Source: Holzapfeliella floricola DSM 23037 = JCM 16512
GTDB lineage: Bacteria > Bacillota > Bacilli > Lactobacillales > Lactobacillaceae
Direction: 5' to 3'
DNA: 64,000 nucleotides
NCBI RefSeq assembly: GCF_001436605.1
Contig: NZ_AYZL01000016.1
Span: 124,001-188,000 of the forward strand
Shown: positions 63,956-64,000 of the stretch, piece by piece
Layout: every line of letters starts with the position of its first letter
Position numbering within the stretch: position 1 is the first letter of the stretch
Made by a program: the position numbers and the translations under genes
Notes under the pieces: model-generated
Told to the model about the DNA's origin: nothing
Databases searched by the model: none
What the model saw: the letters and a program-made list of their open reading frames with translations, nothing else

Positions 63956-64000
63956 CGTTAGTACGCAATTGATGCAATTATTTCAACTTAATTTAGCTAA

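Overview
This window is a continuous stretch of housekeeping chromosome from a low-GC Gram-positive bacterium of the order Lactobacillales, most likely an Enterococcaceae-type organism (Vagococcus/Enterococcus-like). The basis is the AT-rich sequence, the strong GGAGG ribosome binding sites, the frequent TTG/GTG starts, an L-lactate dehydrogenase, a delta subunit of RNA polymerase, a Bacillus-type PurR, type Z S14, type B L31, a CbpA-like CBS-ACT protein, and a MetG with the lactic-acid-bacterium form of its signature. Genus is inferred from the feel of the proteins; no search was run. No insertion sequence, prophage, CRISPR array, rRNA gene or obvious foreign island was seen.

Layout. Nearly all genes lie on the minus strand, so transcription runs from high to low coordinates. 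At 1-8436 is the S10-spc ribosomal protein cluster (rpsJ to rpsE; rpsE is cut by the window edge), with its promoter and a structured leader at 8437-8638. At 8689-11718 is the str operon (rpsL-rpsG-fusA). A plus-strand orphan GxGD prepilin-peptidase-like gene (11887-12429) converges on rpoC. rpoB-rpoC (12472-19731) has a perfect consensus promoter and an intrinsic-terminator hairpin inside its leader. Next come clpC, tRNA-Gly, tRNA-Lys, lysS, dusB and hslO (19945-26350), then ftsH-tilS-S1 protein-divIC-rqcP-mfd-pth (26399-34948). Two plus-strand genes follow, ldh and a cbpA-like gene. Then come the mazEF-type pair with alr and acpS, cshA and murF; a plus-strand MFS efflux gene; rpmE2, murA, pyrG, rpoE and a DUF1934 gene; plus-strand HD-dNTPase and mscL; prs-glmU-vanZ/RDD-purR; veg; rsmA-rnmV-tatD-metG; mgtA with its Mg2+ riboswitch; and tpm-lemA.

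How the genes work together. The window holds much of the core gene-expression machinery: 19 S10-spc ribosomal proteins, S12, S7, EF-G, the RNA polymerase beta, beta' and delta subunits, MetRS and LysRS with two tRNAs, and modification or processing factors (RsmA, RnmV, DusB, TilS, RqcP, Pth, CshA). It also holds envelope precursor synthesis (MurA, MurF, Alr, GlmU), nucleotide supply (PyrG, Prs, PurR, HD dNTPase) and proteostasis (ClpC, FtsH, Hsp33).

The most interesting material is regulatory and lies in leaders. It includes an M-box Mg2+ riboswitch on mgtA, a CTP-type reiterative-transcription attenuator on pyrG, a terminator hairpin in the rpoB leader, a 15-nt element shared by the rpoB and rpsL leaders, and an rpmE2 leader hairpin. 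The most interesting protein change is the MurA active-site Cys to Asp substitution, which predicts a fosfomycin-insensitive enzyme. I did not find a convincing wholly new multi-gene system.
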